DNA of 64,000 nucleotides. Source: Amorphoplanes digitatis (GTDB taxonomy: Bacteria > Actinomycetota > Actinomycetes > Mycobacteriales > Micromonosporaceae). Positions 42,447-50,058 of this stretch are shown piece after piece. Position 1 is the first letter of the stretch. Each line of letters begins with the position of its first letter. A model generated the notes under the pieces. The model was not told the DNA's origin, did not search any database, and saw only the letters and a program-made list of their open reading frames with translations. The stretch covers positions 8,364,501-8,428,500 of the forward strand of contig NZ_JACHNH010000001.1 of the NCBI RefSeq assembly GCF_014205335.1, written 5' to 3'. A program made the translations under genes and the position numbers.

Positions 42447-42885
42447 CGCCCTGATACACGCCACCGGTGCGCCGGTCGGCCATCTTCCCGCCGTACCAGG
42501 CACCGAGCACCGCACCGGCCAGGGCGAGCAGCTCCACCAGGAGCAGGCCGACGCCGATCACGCGGTCGGGCGTGCGCATCCGCAGCATCAGGATGACCGC
42601 GAAGAGGATCAGCACACCCATGTTGGCCAGGCCCTGTAGCACCCCGATGCGCTTCGCCGGCGTGCCGTTGGGCACGAAGATCAGGTCGACGGCGGAGGCC
42701 AGCGCGGCGAGCACCCCGCCGACCAGGCCGGCGACGATGTTCCAGTAGGCGAGCGCGCCGAGGATCTCTGGGCCGCCGAGAAGATCACCGATATCGAAGA
42801 GTACGGCCATGGCGAACAGGCCGAGGGGAAACATCACCAGCACCGGCTGGACGGCCTGGTTCGCGATTCTGAGTCGACTGTCCAT
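42382..42885 (-). CDS. DUF2231-like four-helix membrane protein
   Basis: A 167-residue protein with four transmembrane helices: QPVLVMFPLGLFAMAVLFDIGDLLGG, LAYWNIVAGLVGGVLAALASAVDLIFV, GVLQGLANMGVLILFAVILML and VIGVGLLLVELLALAGAVLGAWYGGKM. HP/FPLG near the start, DLIFVPxGTxAKRIGVLQGLANMGVL and GAWYGGKM fit DUF2231, whose role is unknown. The C-terminal 25 residues (GATSAPSARSPRMSPGRPASRR) are encoded by DNA overlapping the NUDIX gene and are low-complexity; the ancestral stop may have been lost. Confidence 0.75.
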   Translation of the reverse strand: MDSRLRIANQAVQPVLVMFPLGLFAMAVLFDIGDLLGGPEILGALAYWNIVAGLVGGVLAALASAVDLIFVPNGTPAKRIGVLQGLANMGVLILFAVILMLRMRTPDRVIGVGLLLVELLALAGAVLGAWYGGKMADRRTGGVYQGATSAPSARSPRMSPGRPASRR

Positions 42886-43160
42886 ACCGGGCTGCGGCCT
42901 CCCCTGACTGCACTTCTGTTCGGGTCAACGATTGGGCCTACCCGGCCGCCGTGCCGACGAAACGCAATATGTCGACAGTTACACTCATCGATTCACTAAC
43001 GGGTGCCGCACGCCTTTCAAGATCCGTTCTGCGCGGTACGCGGAGGGAATCGGCGGCCATCGCTCACCCCGCATTCTCGTCCCGGAGGCTCCCAGGCGAC
43101 GGACAAACCGGGTGTCGTCCCAGCCGCTCCCCCACGTTTGCGGAGGTCATCACACATGGC
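42886..43160. other. Gene-free stretch upstream of leader copy A
   Basis: This 275-bp interval holds no convincing open frame, ribosome binding site or repeat. It begins with the DUF2231 upstream region (GGGGAGG about 12 nt before that gene's ATG) and becomes AT-richer around 42965-43010 (TCGACAGTTACACTCATCGATTC), a plausible promoter region for either direction. Confidence 0.4.
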
Positions 43161-43438
43161 TTGCATGCAATCTGCGATATAGCTACTTGATGTATAGCGG
43201 CCAGCCTCATAGCCATGTTCTAATTGGAGGACGCCAAGAGGAGGCGGAGTCGCAGGACATGCAACGACACCCGGCGGCAACCGGGTGCCGTTGTCGCCTC
43301 CAGGAACGCGCCTGTGGTGCCGAAAGCTCCGGGAACTACCAACAGCTCCGTAAGCACGAGCGAGGCGGGGAATTCTCTCTGCGCCAATGGTGGCTCGCCT
43401 TTCCTCCCCTCGCAAGGAGTACGCGAGGGGAGTTCGCC
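43161..43438 (+). promoter_or_regulatory. Conserved leader RNA, copy A, upstream of a DUF6232-like gene
   Basis: One of three related leaders. Blocks in order: GCAATCTGC (43167-43175), then exactly 19 nt, then TAGCG (43195-43199); a CCATG(T/C)T block; a hairpin CACCCGG-CGGCAA-CCGGGTG (43268-43287) inside an outer helix GGAGGCG/CGCCTCC; CGAGGCGGGGAATTCTCTC (43361-43379); and a 10-bp hairpin CTCCCCTCGC/GCGAGGGGAG (43404-43432) that buries the GGGGAG ribosome binding site. The layout suggests translational control. The first blocks might instead be promoter elements. Confidence 0.7.
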
Positions 43439-43882
43439 ATGCGCACCTACTACCGTGGACCCGACGCCGTAGTGACCACCGACATTTTCGTGGGTAACGG
43501 CGCGCCGAGGACGAAGTTCGCCGTCCGCGACCTGAGGAACGTCTGCATCACGCACACCGACGAGGAGCACCTCCGCCCGAGCGCCGCCCGGTCGGCCGTC
43601 GGCCTGCTGACCATCGCCCTGGCGACCGTGCCGCTGTGGCTGGCGTCACCGCTGCTGGCCCTGACGGTGATCGCCCTGGGCATACCGGCGACGGCGGCGG
43701 CCGCCATGTTCTGGCGGCTGCGCCCGCAGCGGTGGGAGCTGCGGGCGACCTACCGGGGCACCGAGGTGACCCTATACACCTCGGCAGACGAGCGGGTGTT
43801 CAACCAGGTGAGCCGGGCCCTGCGCCGCGCGATAGAGAATTCCCGCCCGCCGGCGCTCTGGGACGACCTCGCCGCCGCATAG
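43439..43882 (+). CDS. DUF6232-like membrane protein (copy A)
   Basis: This 147-residue protein is a close paralogue of the one at 50547-50984. Both start MR(T/I)YYRGPDA, have a short N-terminal beta-rich region (KFAVRDLRNVCITHTDEE), two adjoining transmembrane helices (about 55-95, AVGLLTIALATVPLWLASPLLALTVIALGIPATAAAAMFW), and a C-terminal WELRATYRGTEVTLYTSADERVFNQVSRALRRAIE. I believe this is DUF6232, function unknown. GGGGAG 6 nt before ATG 43439 is the ribosome binding site, but it lies in the hairpin of the conserved leader, so translation is probably regulated. Confidence 0.72.
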   Translation: MRTYYRGPDAVVTTDIFVGNGAPRTKFAVRDLRNVCITHTDEEHLRPSAARSAVGLLTIALATVPLWLASPLLALTVIALGIPATAAAAMFWRLRPQRWELRATYRGTEVTLYTSADERVFNQVSRALRRAIENSRPPALWDDLAAA

Positions 43883-43895
43883 ACCGGGGCTGGAC

Positions 43896-45146
43896 TTAGA
43901 TCAGCTCCCGCTCCCGCTCCGGCTCCGGTAGGACGGGCGTCTCCGGCGACAGAGGACGCAGGTTGTTCGCGACCGCGGTGGCCACCGCGAGCAGCACGGC
44001 CACCGCGGTCAGCGCCGTCAGCACGGTCACGTGGTCGCCCAGGAAGCCGATCAGCGGCGGGCCGCCGAGGAAGGCGCAGTAGCCGATCGACGCGACCACG
44101 CTGACCCGCGCCGGGGCCTTGGCCGGATCATCCGCGGCGGCGCTCATGCCGACGGGGAAACCGAGCGACGCGCCGAGGCCCCAGAGCAGCGCTCCCGCGA
44201 AGGCCGTCGCCGTGTTCGGTCCGAAGACGAAGATCATCAACCCGACCAGGCTGAGCACCGCGAGCGCCCGGACCACGATGACGCGCCCGAACCTGTCGAG
44301 CAGCGCCGGACCGAACCAGCGGCCGACCGTCATCGCGGTGAGGAACGTGGCGAACGCCAGGGTGCCGACCGTGGCCGGCGCGCCGTACCCGTCGATCACG
44401 GCGATGCTGATCCAGTCGATGCCGGCGCCCTCGGCGAACGCGAAGGCCAGCACGAAGGCGCCGATCAGCAGCGTTCTCGGCTCCCGCCAGGTCGCGAGCG
44501 TGCGCCGCAGCCCACCGCCGCCGCCACCGTCCTGCTCGGCCTGCGGCTGCGTGTCGTCCGCCCCGAAGTTCCGGACCGCCAGCATGACGATCACCCCGAC
44601 CAGGATCGCCGAGCCGACGAGATGGGCCGTGACCGGCAGGTGCAACGCCACGGCCGCGGCGCCGGCCAGGGCGCCCGCTACCGTACCGACGCTGTAGCCG
44701 GCGTGGAACCGCGGCATGATCGCCTTGCCGAGGTGCCGCTCCACCACCGCACCCTGCACGTTCATCGCGACGTCCCACGCGCCGTTCGCGAAGCCGAAGA
44801 AGAACAACCCCACGACCACCGGCGCCACGCCGTACGGGTATCCGATGCCGACCGCGCTCAGCGCGACAAGCAGGAGGCCGGCCATCGCGGTGACCGTGCC
44901 CCGCGACCCGAACCGGGCGACGATCTGCCCGGCGAGCACCAGCGACACGATCGACCCGGCAGCGATCGCCAGCAGCACCAGGCCGAGCCGCGAGGGGTTC
45001 AGCCCCAGCTCGTCGCGGACCTGCGGGATGCGGGTGGCCCACGACGCCATGGTGAAGCCGGAGCCGATGAACGCGATGTAGACCGCCCGCGCCGCGCCGC
45101 GCGCCCCGGCGGCGGGCTCGGTGATGACGGTGGTGACGGTGCTCAT
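43896..45146 (-). CDS. MFS transporter, YbjJ-like
   Basis: This 416-residue, 12-helix permease has IAFIGSGFTMASWATRIPQVRDELGLNPSRLGLVLLAIAAGSIVSLVLAGQIVARFGSR at the start and the distinctive GFANGAWDVAMNVQGAVVERHLGKAIMPRFHAGYSVGTVAGA, which recalls E. coli YbjJ. The substrate is unknown. Its ATG overlaps the stop of the TetR gene (ATGA), so acetyltransferase, TetR and MFS genes form a fully coupled operon, likely repressed by that TetR protein. Confidence 0.83.
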   Translation of the reverse strand: MSTVTTVITEPAAGARGAARAVYIAFIGSGFTMASWATRIPQVRDELGLNPSRLGLVLLAIAAGSIVSLVLAGQIVARFGSRGTVTAMAGLLLVALSAVGIGYPYGVAPVVVGLFFFGFANGAWDVAMNVQGAVVERHLGKAIMPRFHAGYSVGTVAGALAGAAAVALHLPVTAHLVGSAILVGVIVMLAVRNFGADDTQPQAEQDGGGGGGLRRTLATWREPRTLLIGAFVLAFAFAEGAGIDWISIAVIDGYGAPATVGTLAFATFLTAMTVGRWFGPALLDRFGRVIVVRALAVLSLVGLMIFVFGPNTATAFAGALLWGLGASLGFPVGMSAAADDPAKAPARVSVVASIGYCAFLGGPPLIGFLGDHVTVLTALTAVAVLLAVATAVANNLRPLSPETPVLPEPERERELI

Positions 45147-45709
45147 CCTGCGGCTCCAAGTTGGCGGGCGACGATCGCGCGGGTCTCGCCCCGGGTGGGG
45201 CCGGGGGTGGTGGACAGGGTCTTGTGCATGACGAGACCCTCGATGAGGGCGTCGACGCCCCGCGCGGTGGTGGCATCCATGAAGCGTTCGAGCACCGCCC
45301 GGCTCGTGCGCATCCAGGACTCGGTGACGTCGCGCAGCGCCGGATCCCGCAGGGCCGCGAGGTACAGCTCGTAGGCGACGGTCCAGTCGCGCGGATCGGC
45401 GTCGGCGTCGCCGTGAATCAGGTCCGTGACCGCGTCGATCAGCTGCTCGCGGTTACCGACGTGGGTGAACGCGGCCTCGTAGGACCGCGACATGCGCTCC
45501 GCGTGCCGCCGGAAGGCCTGCGCGAACAGATCCTCCAGGCCGTCGAAGTGATAGGTCAGCGACCCGAGCGGCACGTCCGCGGCGGCCGCGATCCTGCGGT
45601 GCGTGGTGCCGGTGACGCCGTGCTCGGCGATGACGTCGATCGCCGCGTCGACGATCCGGCCCTTGCGGTCGGGGTCGTACCGCCGGGGCGAGCGGGCCGG
45701 CGCGGTCAC
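45143..45709 (-). CDS. TetR-family transcriptional regulator
   Basis: A 188-residue protein with an N-terminal TetR helix-turn-helix: RKGRIVDAAIDVIAEHGVTGTTHRRIAAAADVPLGSLTYHFDGLEDLFAQAFRRHAERM. The C-terminal ligand domain is helical. The GTG start at 45707-45709 overlaps the upstream acetyltransferase stop (GTGA), and its own stop overlaps the MFS start (ATGA). The likely operator is the 33-bp palindrome in front of the operon (46275-46307), so it would repress itself, the acetyltransferase and the transporter, and perhaps the divergent flavoprotein. Confidence 0.9.
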   Translation of the reverse strand: MTAPARSPRRYDPDRKGRIVDAAIDVIAEHGVTGTTHRRIAAAADVPLGSLTYHFDGLEDLFAQAFRRHAERMSRSYEAAFTHVGNREQLIDAVTDLIHGDADADPRDWTVAYELYLAALRDPALRDVTESWMRTSRAVLERFMDATTARGVDALIEGLVMHKTLSTTPGPTRGETRAIVARQLGAAG

Positions 45710-46272
45710 GGCTCGACCTTGCGGACCACCCGGGCCGGGTTGCCCACCGCGACGACGTTCGCGGGCAGGTCGCGGGTGACGACCGAGCCGGCGCCCACGA
45801 CCGTGTTCTCGCCGATGGTCACGCCCGGCAGCACGATGACGCCGCCGCCCAGCCACACGTTGTCGCCGATGGTGATCGGCAGGGCGGCCTCCCACTTGTC
45901 CCGGCGCGGCCCCGCCTCCACCGGATGCGTCGGCGTCAGCAGCTGCACGTTCGGCCCGATATTGACGTCGTCGCCGATGGTCACGGTGGCGACGTCGAGG
46001 CAGACCAACCCGAAGTTCGCGAACGTGCGCGCGCCGATGAATGTCTGGTAGCCGTAGTCGCAGCGCAGCGGGGGCCGGATGTGGCTGCCCTCGCCGAACG
46101 CGCCGAGCAGCTCGGTCAGCAGGGCACGCCCCGCGGCGCCGTCGGTCGGATCCGTCGAGTTGAACCGGTGGCTCAGCGCCTGCGCGCGGTCGGCGTCGCG
46201 GGCCAGCTCGGGATCATCGGCGATGTAGAGCTCGCCGGCGAGCATCCGCTCGCGCATGGTCGGTTCAGCCAT
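45706..46272 (-). CDS. Maltose O-acetyltransferase-like (hexapeptide-repeat) acetyltransferase
   Basis: A 188-residue left-handed beta-helix acetyltransferase. The N-terminal Mac domain is TMRERMLAGELYIADDPELARDADRAQALSHRFN; hexapeptide repeats follow: IGARTFANFGLVCLDVATVTIGDDVNIGPNVQLLTPTHPV (catalytic His in TPTHPV, as in LacA/Maa) and ITIGDNVWLGGGVIVLPGVTIGENTVVGAGSVVTRDLP. It transfers acetyl from acetyl-CoA to a sugar or similar hydroxyl. ATG 46270-46272 is 7 nt after TACGTT (minus strand), so leaderless. First gene of the TetR-MFS operon; it may modify the compound that the transporter exports. Confidence 0.88.
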   Translation of the reverse strand: MAEPTMRERMLAGELYIADDPELARDADRAQALSHRFNSTDPTDGAAGRALLTELLGAFGEGSHIRPPLRCDYGYQTFIGARTFANFGLVCLDVATVTIGDDVNIGPNVQLLTPTHPVEAGPRRDKWEAALPITIGDNVWLGGGVIVLPGVTIGENTVVGAGSVVTRDLPANVVAVGNPARVVRKVEP

Positions 46273-46274
46273 GC

Positions 46275-46307
46275 GTACAAACGTACACATGATGTGTACG
46301 TTTGTAC
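46275..46307. promoter_or_regulatory. 33-bp perfect palindrome, TetR operator
   Basis: Sixteen-bp arms beginning GTACAAACGTACACAT are perfectly inverted around a single G at 46291. The site starts 3 bp upstream of the acetyltransferase ATG and covers its -10 hexamer (46280-46285). It is 32 bp from the start of the divergent flavoprotein gene. It is long enough for two TetR dimers. The TetR gene lies in the operon. Confidence 0.85.
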
Positions 46308-46339
46308 ACAGGCCGGGATGTGATGGATAGACTCCCGTC

Positions 46340-47482
46340 GTGGTAACTGAGTGGGACGTCGCCGTCATCGGCGCCGGTCCGGGAGGCCTGTCGGCGGCCC
46401 ACGCGGCGGCCACGGCGGGCGCGCGGACGATCGTGCTGGAGCGCGCGGAGCATCCGCGCTACAAGACCTGCGGCGGCGGCCTCCTCGGCACGTCCCTCGC
46501 GATCGCGAATCCCCTGATCACGGTGCCCGCCCGGGACGTCGTCTCGGCGGTCACGTTCACCGACGGCGGGCGCCGGAGCTTCACCCGGCGCTCGGGGCGG
46601 CGCCCGCTGCTGACGCTGGTGCGGCGCGATGAGTTCGACTTCGCCTGGTACAAGGCGGCCGTCGCCGCCGGCGCGCACGTGCGGCAGAACGCCCAGGTCC
46701 GAGCGATCGCCCAGGGACCCGACGCGGCCACCGTGATTCTCGCCGACGCCGGGACCATCACCGCCCGGACCGTCATCGGCGCCGACGGTTCGGCCGCGAT
46801 CAGCTCACGGCACGTCGGCGTCACCTTCGAGCAGCAGGATCTCGGCCTCGAGGTCGAACTGGCCGCCACCGAGGCCGACCGGGCCGCCTGGCGCGGCCGG
46901 GTGCTGCTCGACTGGGGCCCGCTGCCCGGCTCGTACGGCTGGGTCTTCCCCAAGGGGGATGAGCTCACGGTCGGCGTGATCGTGGCGAAGGGCAGGGGCG
47001 CGGAGACCCGGCGGTACCTGTCGGACTTCGTCGCCCGGCTGGGCCTCGCGGACCGCCGCGTGGTCCGCGACTCGGGACACCTGACGCGCTGCCGCCGGGA
47101 GGACGCACCGCTGCGCAAGGGCCGGGTGCTGGTCGTCGGCGACGCCGCCGGGCTGCTGGAGCCGTGGACCCGGGAGGGCATCAGCTACGCCCTGCGCTCG
47201 GGGACCTGGGCCGGGCAGGTCGCGGCCCGCGCCAGCACACCGTCGGACCTGGCCGAATACGATCAGTCGATCAACCAGGAGCTGGTGCCCGAGATGGTCG
47301 CCGGGCGGCGACTGGTCAAGGCCTTCGCCAGACGCCGGTCACTCATGCACGCCGCCATGGCGACGCCGTTCGGATGGCACGCCTTCGAAGCCTTCTGCAA
47401 CGGCGACCTGTCAATGACCGACGTCCTCCAGCGCCCAGCGGTCCGCGCCGCAATCAGCCTGCTCGGCGGCCGCACCCGATAA
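46340..47482 (+). CDS. Geranylgeranyl-reductase-family FAD oxidoreductase
   Basis: This 380-residue flavoprotein has the dinucleotide-binding motif VAVIGAGPGGLSAAHAAATAGARTIVLERAEHPRYKTCGGGL (GxGxxG at about 11-16 and the family's KxCGGG), VIGADGSAAISSRHVG, and the second FAD motif RVLVVGDAAGLLEPWTREGISYALRSG. Members reduce isoprenoid double bonds or hydroxylate aromatics; no lipid genes are nearby, so the substrate is open. TAGACT (46328-46333) lies 6 nt before GTG 46340, a leaderless start. It faces the TetR operon across the 33-bp operator and may share its control. Confidence 0.83.
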   Translation: MVTEWDVAVIGAGPGGLSAAHAAATAGARTIVLERAEHPRYKTCGGGLLGTSLAIANPLITVPARDVVSAVTFTDGGRRSFTRRSGRRPLLTLVRRDEFDFAWYKAAVAAGAHVRQNAQVRAIAQGPDAATVILADAGTITARTVIGADGSAAISSRHVGVTFEQQDLGLEVELAATEADRAAWRGRVLLDWGPLPGSYGWVFPKGDELTVGVIVAKGRGAETRRYLSDFVARLGLADRRVVRDSGHLTRCRREDAPLRKGRVLVVGDAAGLLEPWTREGISYALRSGTWAGQVAARASTPSDLAEYDQSINQELVPEMVAGRRLVKAFARRRSLMHAAMATPFGWHAFEAFCNGDLSMTDVLQRPAVRAAISLLGGRTR

Positions 47483-47499
47483 CCGCACCCCGACCCATT

Positions 47500-47616
47500 C
47501 CCGCTCAGGGCTGGCCGGCCCCAGGCGCGCTCCCGTTCACGGCAGGCCAGCGCTCGGCGCGCTCCCGCTCAGAGCGCAGGCCGGCCCCCGGCACGTTCCC
47601 GGTCAGGGCAGGTCGG
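47500..47616. repeat. Four imperfect tandem repeats of about 32 bp
   Basis: Units starting CCCGCTCAGGG at 47500, 47532, 47564 and 47598 share CCC-G-TCA-GG then GCAGGCC and GGCGCGCT blocks. They lie between the flavoprotein stop and the stop of the opposing DUF6226-like gene, partly inside its last codons. They do not encode a supported protein and show no spacer-repeat structure. Confidence 0.6.
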
Positions 47617-48172
47617 TCCTTTGGGGGCGGCGGGGCCAGGGTGCCCATCGGACCGGGGCGGCGAAGCCCTCTCGCCGGGCGGCCCGGGCCTCGGCCGGGT
47701 CGATCGGGGCACGCCGGCTGATCTTCAGGCCCGGCCCGATCAGCCTTGTCTCGAGCCATGACCTGGTCAGACCTCGGCGTACTCGCTCCCAGAGGCCGCC
47801 CTCGACGTGCGCGACCACCAGGCGGCGCAGCTCGATCACGAGCTCTTCGGGATCCTCGTCGCAGTCGTCGCAGCCGCACTCCGGTAGCGGTTCGTAGAAC
47901 CACCTCCCGAGCCGCAACACGACGCCCGGGAACTCCGTGAGGGCGATCGAGAGCGGCCCCGCGGCGGGAGTGCGAGGGATCAACCGAATCGTGGGCGCGA
48001 TCTCGGCATCGGGCTCGGGGCCGATCGGCTCCTTGCCTTCCCGCCGACCGACCACGTAGGCCTCGGTCAACTCGTCCAGCAGGGTCTCGGCGGCTTCCTG
48101 CACTACGTGATAGCGCCCTGGGTCCGTGACCCGGGTGGTGTAGCGGTTCGGTCGTGGCTTCGCTCGGCCCAC
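47603..48172 (-). CDS. DUF6226-like protein
   Basis: A 189-residue protein with RYTTRVTDPGRYHVVQEAAETLLDELTEAYVV at the N-terminus, IRLIPRTPAAGPLSIALTEFPGVVLRLGRWFYEPLPECGCDDCDEDPEELVIELRRLVVAHVEGGLWE in the middle (conserved CGCDxCDE), and a basic C-terminus. The CGCDxCDE box suggests a metal site; I recall this as DUF6226, function unknown. GTG 48172 is preferred because CATAAT ends 6 nt upstream; GTG 48202 is an in-frame alternative. The 3' end runs into a tandem repeat. Confidence 0.65.
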   Translation of the reverse strand: MGRAKPRPNRYTTRVTDPGRYHVVQEAAETLLDELTEAYVVGRREGKEPIGPEPDAEIAPTIRLIPRTPAAGPLSIALTEFPGVVLRLGRWFYEPLPECGCDDCDEDPEELVIELRRLVVAHVEGGLWERVRRGLTRSWLETRLIGPGLKISRRAPIDPAEARAARREGFAAPVRWAPWPRRPQRTDLP

Positions 48173-48237
48173 CAGCGAATTATGCCGCTCGGCCCGCGGC
48201 ACCGCTCGCAGCCGCGAAGATCAGCGACCGAAACAGC

Positions 48238-48438
48238 TCACTCGAACCCAAACTCTCCAGCCCTGACTCCCGCCTCGAAGGCAAGCCATTCGTCCTTGGT
48301 GAACTGCAACGAATGCCCGTCGGGATTCTTGCTGTCGCGGATCAAATAGTGATCTCCGACCTTGGCGACCTCGACACACGTGGTGTTGCCACAACGACTG
48401 CTTCTGCGCCAACCCGCGTCGTCCGTCCGCTTTGTCAT
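48238..48438 (-). CDS. DUF397 protein (first of two)
   Basis: A 66-residue protein matching DUF397: GWRRSSRCGNTTCVEVAKVGDHYLIRDSKNPDGHSLQFTKDEWLAFEAGVRAGEF, with WxxSxxxCxxxxCVEVA and RDSKxPxG...F...EWxAFxxGVxxGEF. DUF397 proteins pair with XRE/DUF5753 regulators (as BldB-like or WhiJ-associated modules in streptomycetes) and probably modulate them. GGAGGAG 5 nt before ATG 48438 gives the start. Another DUF397 gene and an XRE gene follow upstream on the same strand. Confidence 0.92.
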   Translation of the reverse strand: MTKRTDDAGWRRSSRCGNTTCVEVAKVGDHYLIRDSKNPDGHSLQFTKDEWLAFEAGVRAGEFGFE

Positions 48439-48614
48439 GCCGACTCCTCCGTGACGGTTCCCGAACCAACGGTAAGGGATACGCACCGCCCGCCACAGGA
48501 GGAAACGTGAGTGAAACTCGGTTGGCACTCGCTTATGCAGTGATTAATCACCATAAATCGGCTTTCGCCTGGCCGTGCAGAAGCCCGCGACCGGATACGC
48601 CGGGAACGGGCGAT

Positions 48615-48663
48615 GCTGACCTACATGCAGGATCGGGATCTCCCGCCCTACATGTAGGTCAGC
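48615..48663. terminator. Long hairpin between the two DUF397 genes
   Basis: Thirteen-bp perfect arms, GCTGACCTACATG (48615-48627) and CATGTAGGTCAGC (48651-48663), enclose a 23-nt loop. It begins 5 bp after the stop of the DUF397 gene at 48668, so it probably ends or processes that transcript. No T-tract follows, and the right arm lies in a separate 12-bp palindrome CCTACATGTAGG, so protein binding is also possible. Confidence 0.55.
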
Positions 48664-48667
48664 GACG

Positions 48668-48871
48668 TCAGTTCCCGCTGAATTCGCCCGCCTGGACGCC
48701 GAGCACGAACGCTGCCCATTCCTCGTTGGAGAAAACAAAAGGGGGCACGTCGGGATTCTTGGAGTCCCGGACCATGATCTGTCCGGAAACCGCCGCAACT
48801 TCGACGCAGGCGTTGGTGCCGCAGTAGCTGCTGCGGCGCCAGGGAGACGAATTCTGCTCGGTGGTATCCAC
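48668..48871 (-). CDS. DUF397 protein (second of two)
   Basis: A 67-residue DUF397 protein: SPWRRSSYCGTNACVEVAAVSGQIMVRDSKNPDVPPFVFSNEEWAAFVLGVQAGEF. It shares the WRRSSxCG...CVEVA and RDSKNPD...EEWAAF...AGEF blocks with its neighbour 230 bp away. GTG 48869-48871 is the start; no ribosome binding site is obvious. It lies 70 bp downstream of the XRE regulator gene, the usual arrangement in which the pair forms a regulatory module. Confidence 0.9.
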   Translation of the reverse strand: MDTTEQNSSPWRRSSYCGTNACVEVAAVSGQIMVRDSKNPDVPPFVFSNEEWAAFVLGVQAGEFSGN

Positions 48872-48941
48872 TGTCGTTTAGCGCCTTCCAATTGGATGAA
48901 CTACATCGGATTGTATAACCCCTTCCCCCGGGAATTGGTTA

Positions 48942-49844
48942 CTAGATCTTTTGTCCAGTGAGATCGCGAATTCGCTTATTCACGAACTGCACGGTTTCAA
49001 CCTCACTACGTGCCGCTTCCCAGAGCTTTTGATAGCGCCGGTAGTGACGCTCCGTGATCGCGTGATCCTCGACGATCTCATCGGAGACTCCTGACTCGCG
49101 ATACATCACCGCGTTGGACAGGTCATTGTCAGCGCCAATGAAGAGGATGTCGAAGCCGGCGTTGTACGAGAGCGCGGCATCGGCGGAGAAGGGGAACATC
49201 CTGATCGAAACAAGCTTTCGCTCCTCCAGGCGGAGGATTTCCTGGAGTTGATCCGCGAATATCTGTGGTCCACCGACGGCCCTCATGAACACCGACTCAT
49301 CCAGCAACGCCGTCATTCGCAGGGAACCGATGCGGCCCAGCACCCCGTCATGCCGACGCTGCCGGCCATCGAGACGAACCCTGCGCTGCTCCTCCGACAT
49401 CTCATCGCGCCACATGTTCATCAGCGCCTCGGAATACGAAGGAATCTGCAATGGTCCTGGAATGTGGAATACCGAATAACTGTGGATCGAGGAGGCCTCG
49501 GCCTCATATTCGATCAGCCGGCGAGTGCCGTCGGTGAGGTGCTCGCGAAACTCGGGTGTCTGGTACCAGACATGACGCTGGGTCTGCCGGGTACGCGCGA
49601 TCTTCGCGGTGGCCAGCATGTCGGCGACAATCGTGCGATCTTTGACGCCCAGAAAACTCAACAGCGGCCGGAGATCGTTCGGCGCGATGGTGACGTCGCC
49701 GTTCTCGATGCGGATGACCTTGCTGAGGCTCCACTCCATCTGCTCGGCGACCTCGAGCTGAGTCAGGCCCGCCGACTCTCGGGCGTCGCGAAGCACCATC
49801 CGCACACGTCTACGCGCAACGGTAGGCGAGTCACCCTCAGCCAT
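48942..49844 (-). CDS. XRE-family regulator with DUF5753 domain
   Basis: This 300-residue protein has an N-terminal helix-turn-helix (about 12-68: RRRVRMVLRDARESAGLTQLEVAEQMEWSLSKVIRIENGDVTIAPNDLRPLLSFLGV) and a DUF5753 domain (about 90-280: WYQTPEFREHLTDGTRRLIEYEAEASSIHSYSVFHIPGPLQIPSYSEALMNM, LLDESVFMRAVGGPQIFADQLQEILRLEERKLVSIRMFPFSADAALSYNAGFDILFI). Such proteins act with DUF397 partners and tend to occur in accessory, development-linked loci. AAGGA lies near the ATG. It is the upstream gene of the DUF397 pair. Confidence 0.92.
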   Translation of the reverse strand: MAEGDSPTVARRRVRMVLRDARESAGLTQLEVAEQMEWSLSKVIRIENGDVTIAPNDLRPLLSFLGVKDRTIVADMLATAKIARTRQTQRHVWYQTPEFREHLTDGTRRLIEYEAEASSIHSYSVFHIPGPLQIPSYSEALMNMWRDEMSEEQRRVRLDGRQRRHDGVLGRIGSLRMTALLDESVFMRAVGGPQIFADQLQEILRLEERKLVSIRMFPFSADAALSYNAGFDILFIGADNDLSNAVMYRESGVSDEIVEDHAITERHYRRYQKLWEAARSEVETVQFVNKRIRDLTGQKI

Positions 49845-50058
49845 GAGTCCTTCATCGTCGAAGCCGGTAGAGATGAGTGGTCAACCCGCTACCTCGCTGG
49901 CTGCCACAAGGCACAGAGCGAGATCGCGCGTTAGCTTACCCACTGTCCTATCAGAACGAGAATCGCCGCGTGGAAGTTCACCGAAAAGAAACGTGTAATC
50001 CGGCCGAGACTTCCGGTGATCTTCCGACAGCCGCGATCGGCACCGCGATTGGGCCGCC
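49845..50058. other. Gene-free stretch between the XRE gene and the decayed DUF6232 copy
   Basis: These 214 bp have no supported gene. An open frame running through from the decayed DUF6232 copy ends at 49881 but has arginine-rich, non-coding-like composition. The region upstream of the XRE gene (49900-49990) is less GC-rich than its surroundings and probably holds that gene's promoter. Confidence 0.4.

Noticed and set aside
43268..43287. CACCCGG/CCGGGTG hairpin as a simple terminator
   Set aside because: It recurs with an invariant loop at the same place in three leaders upstream of genes, has no T-tract, and is far from any upstream stop codon.
47500..47616. Repeats after the flavoprotein gene as a CRISPR array
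   Set aside because: Tandem imperfect units of about 32 bp without unique spacers; no cas genes in the window.
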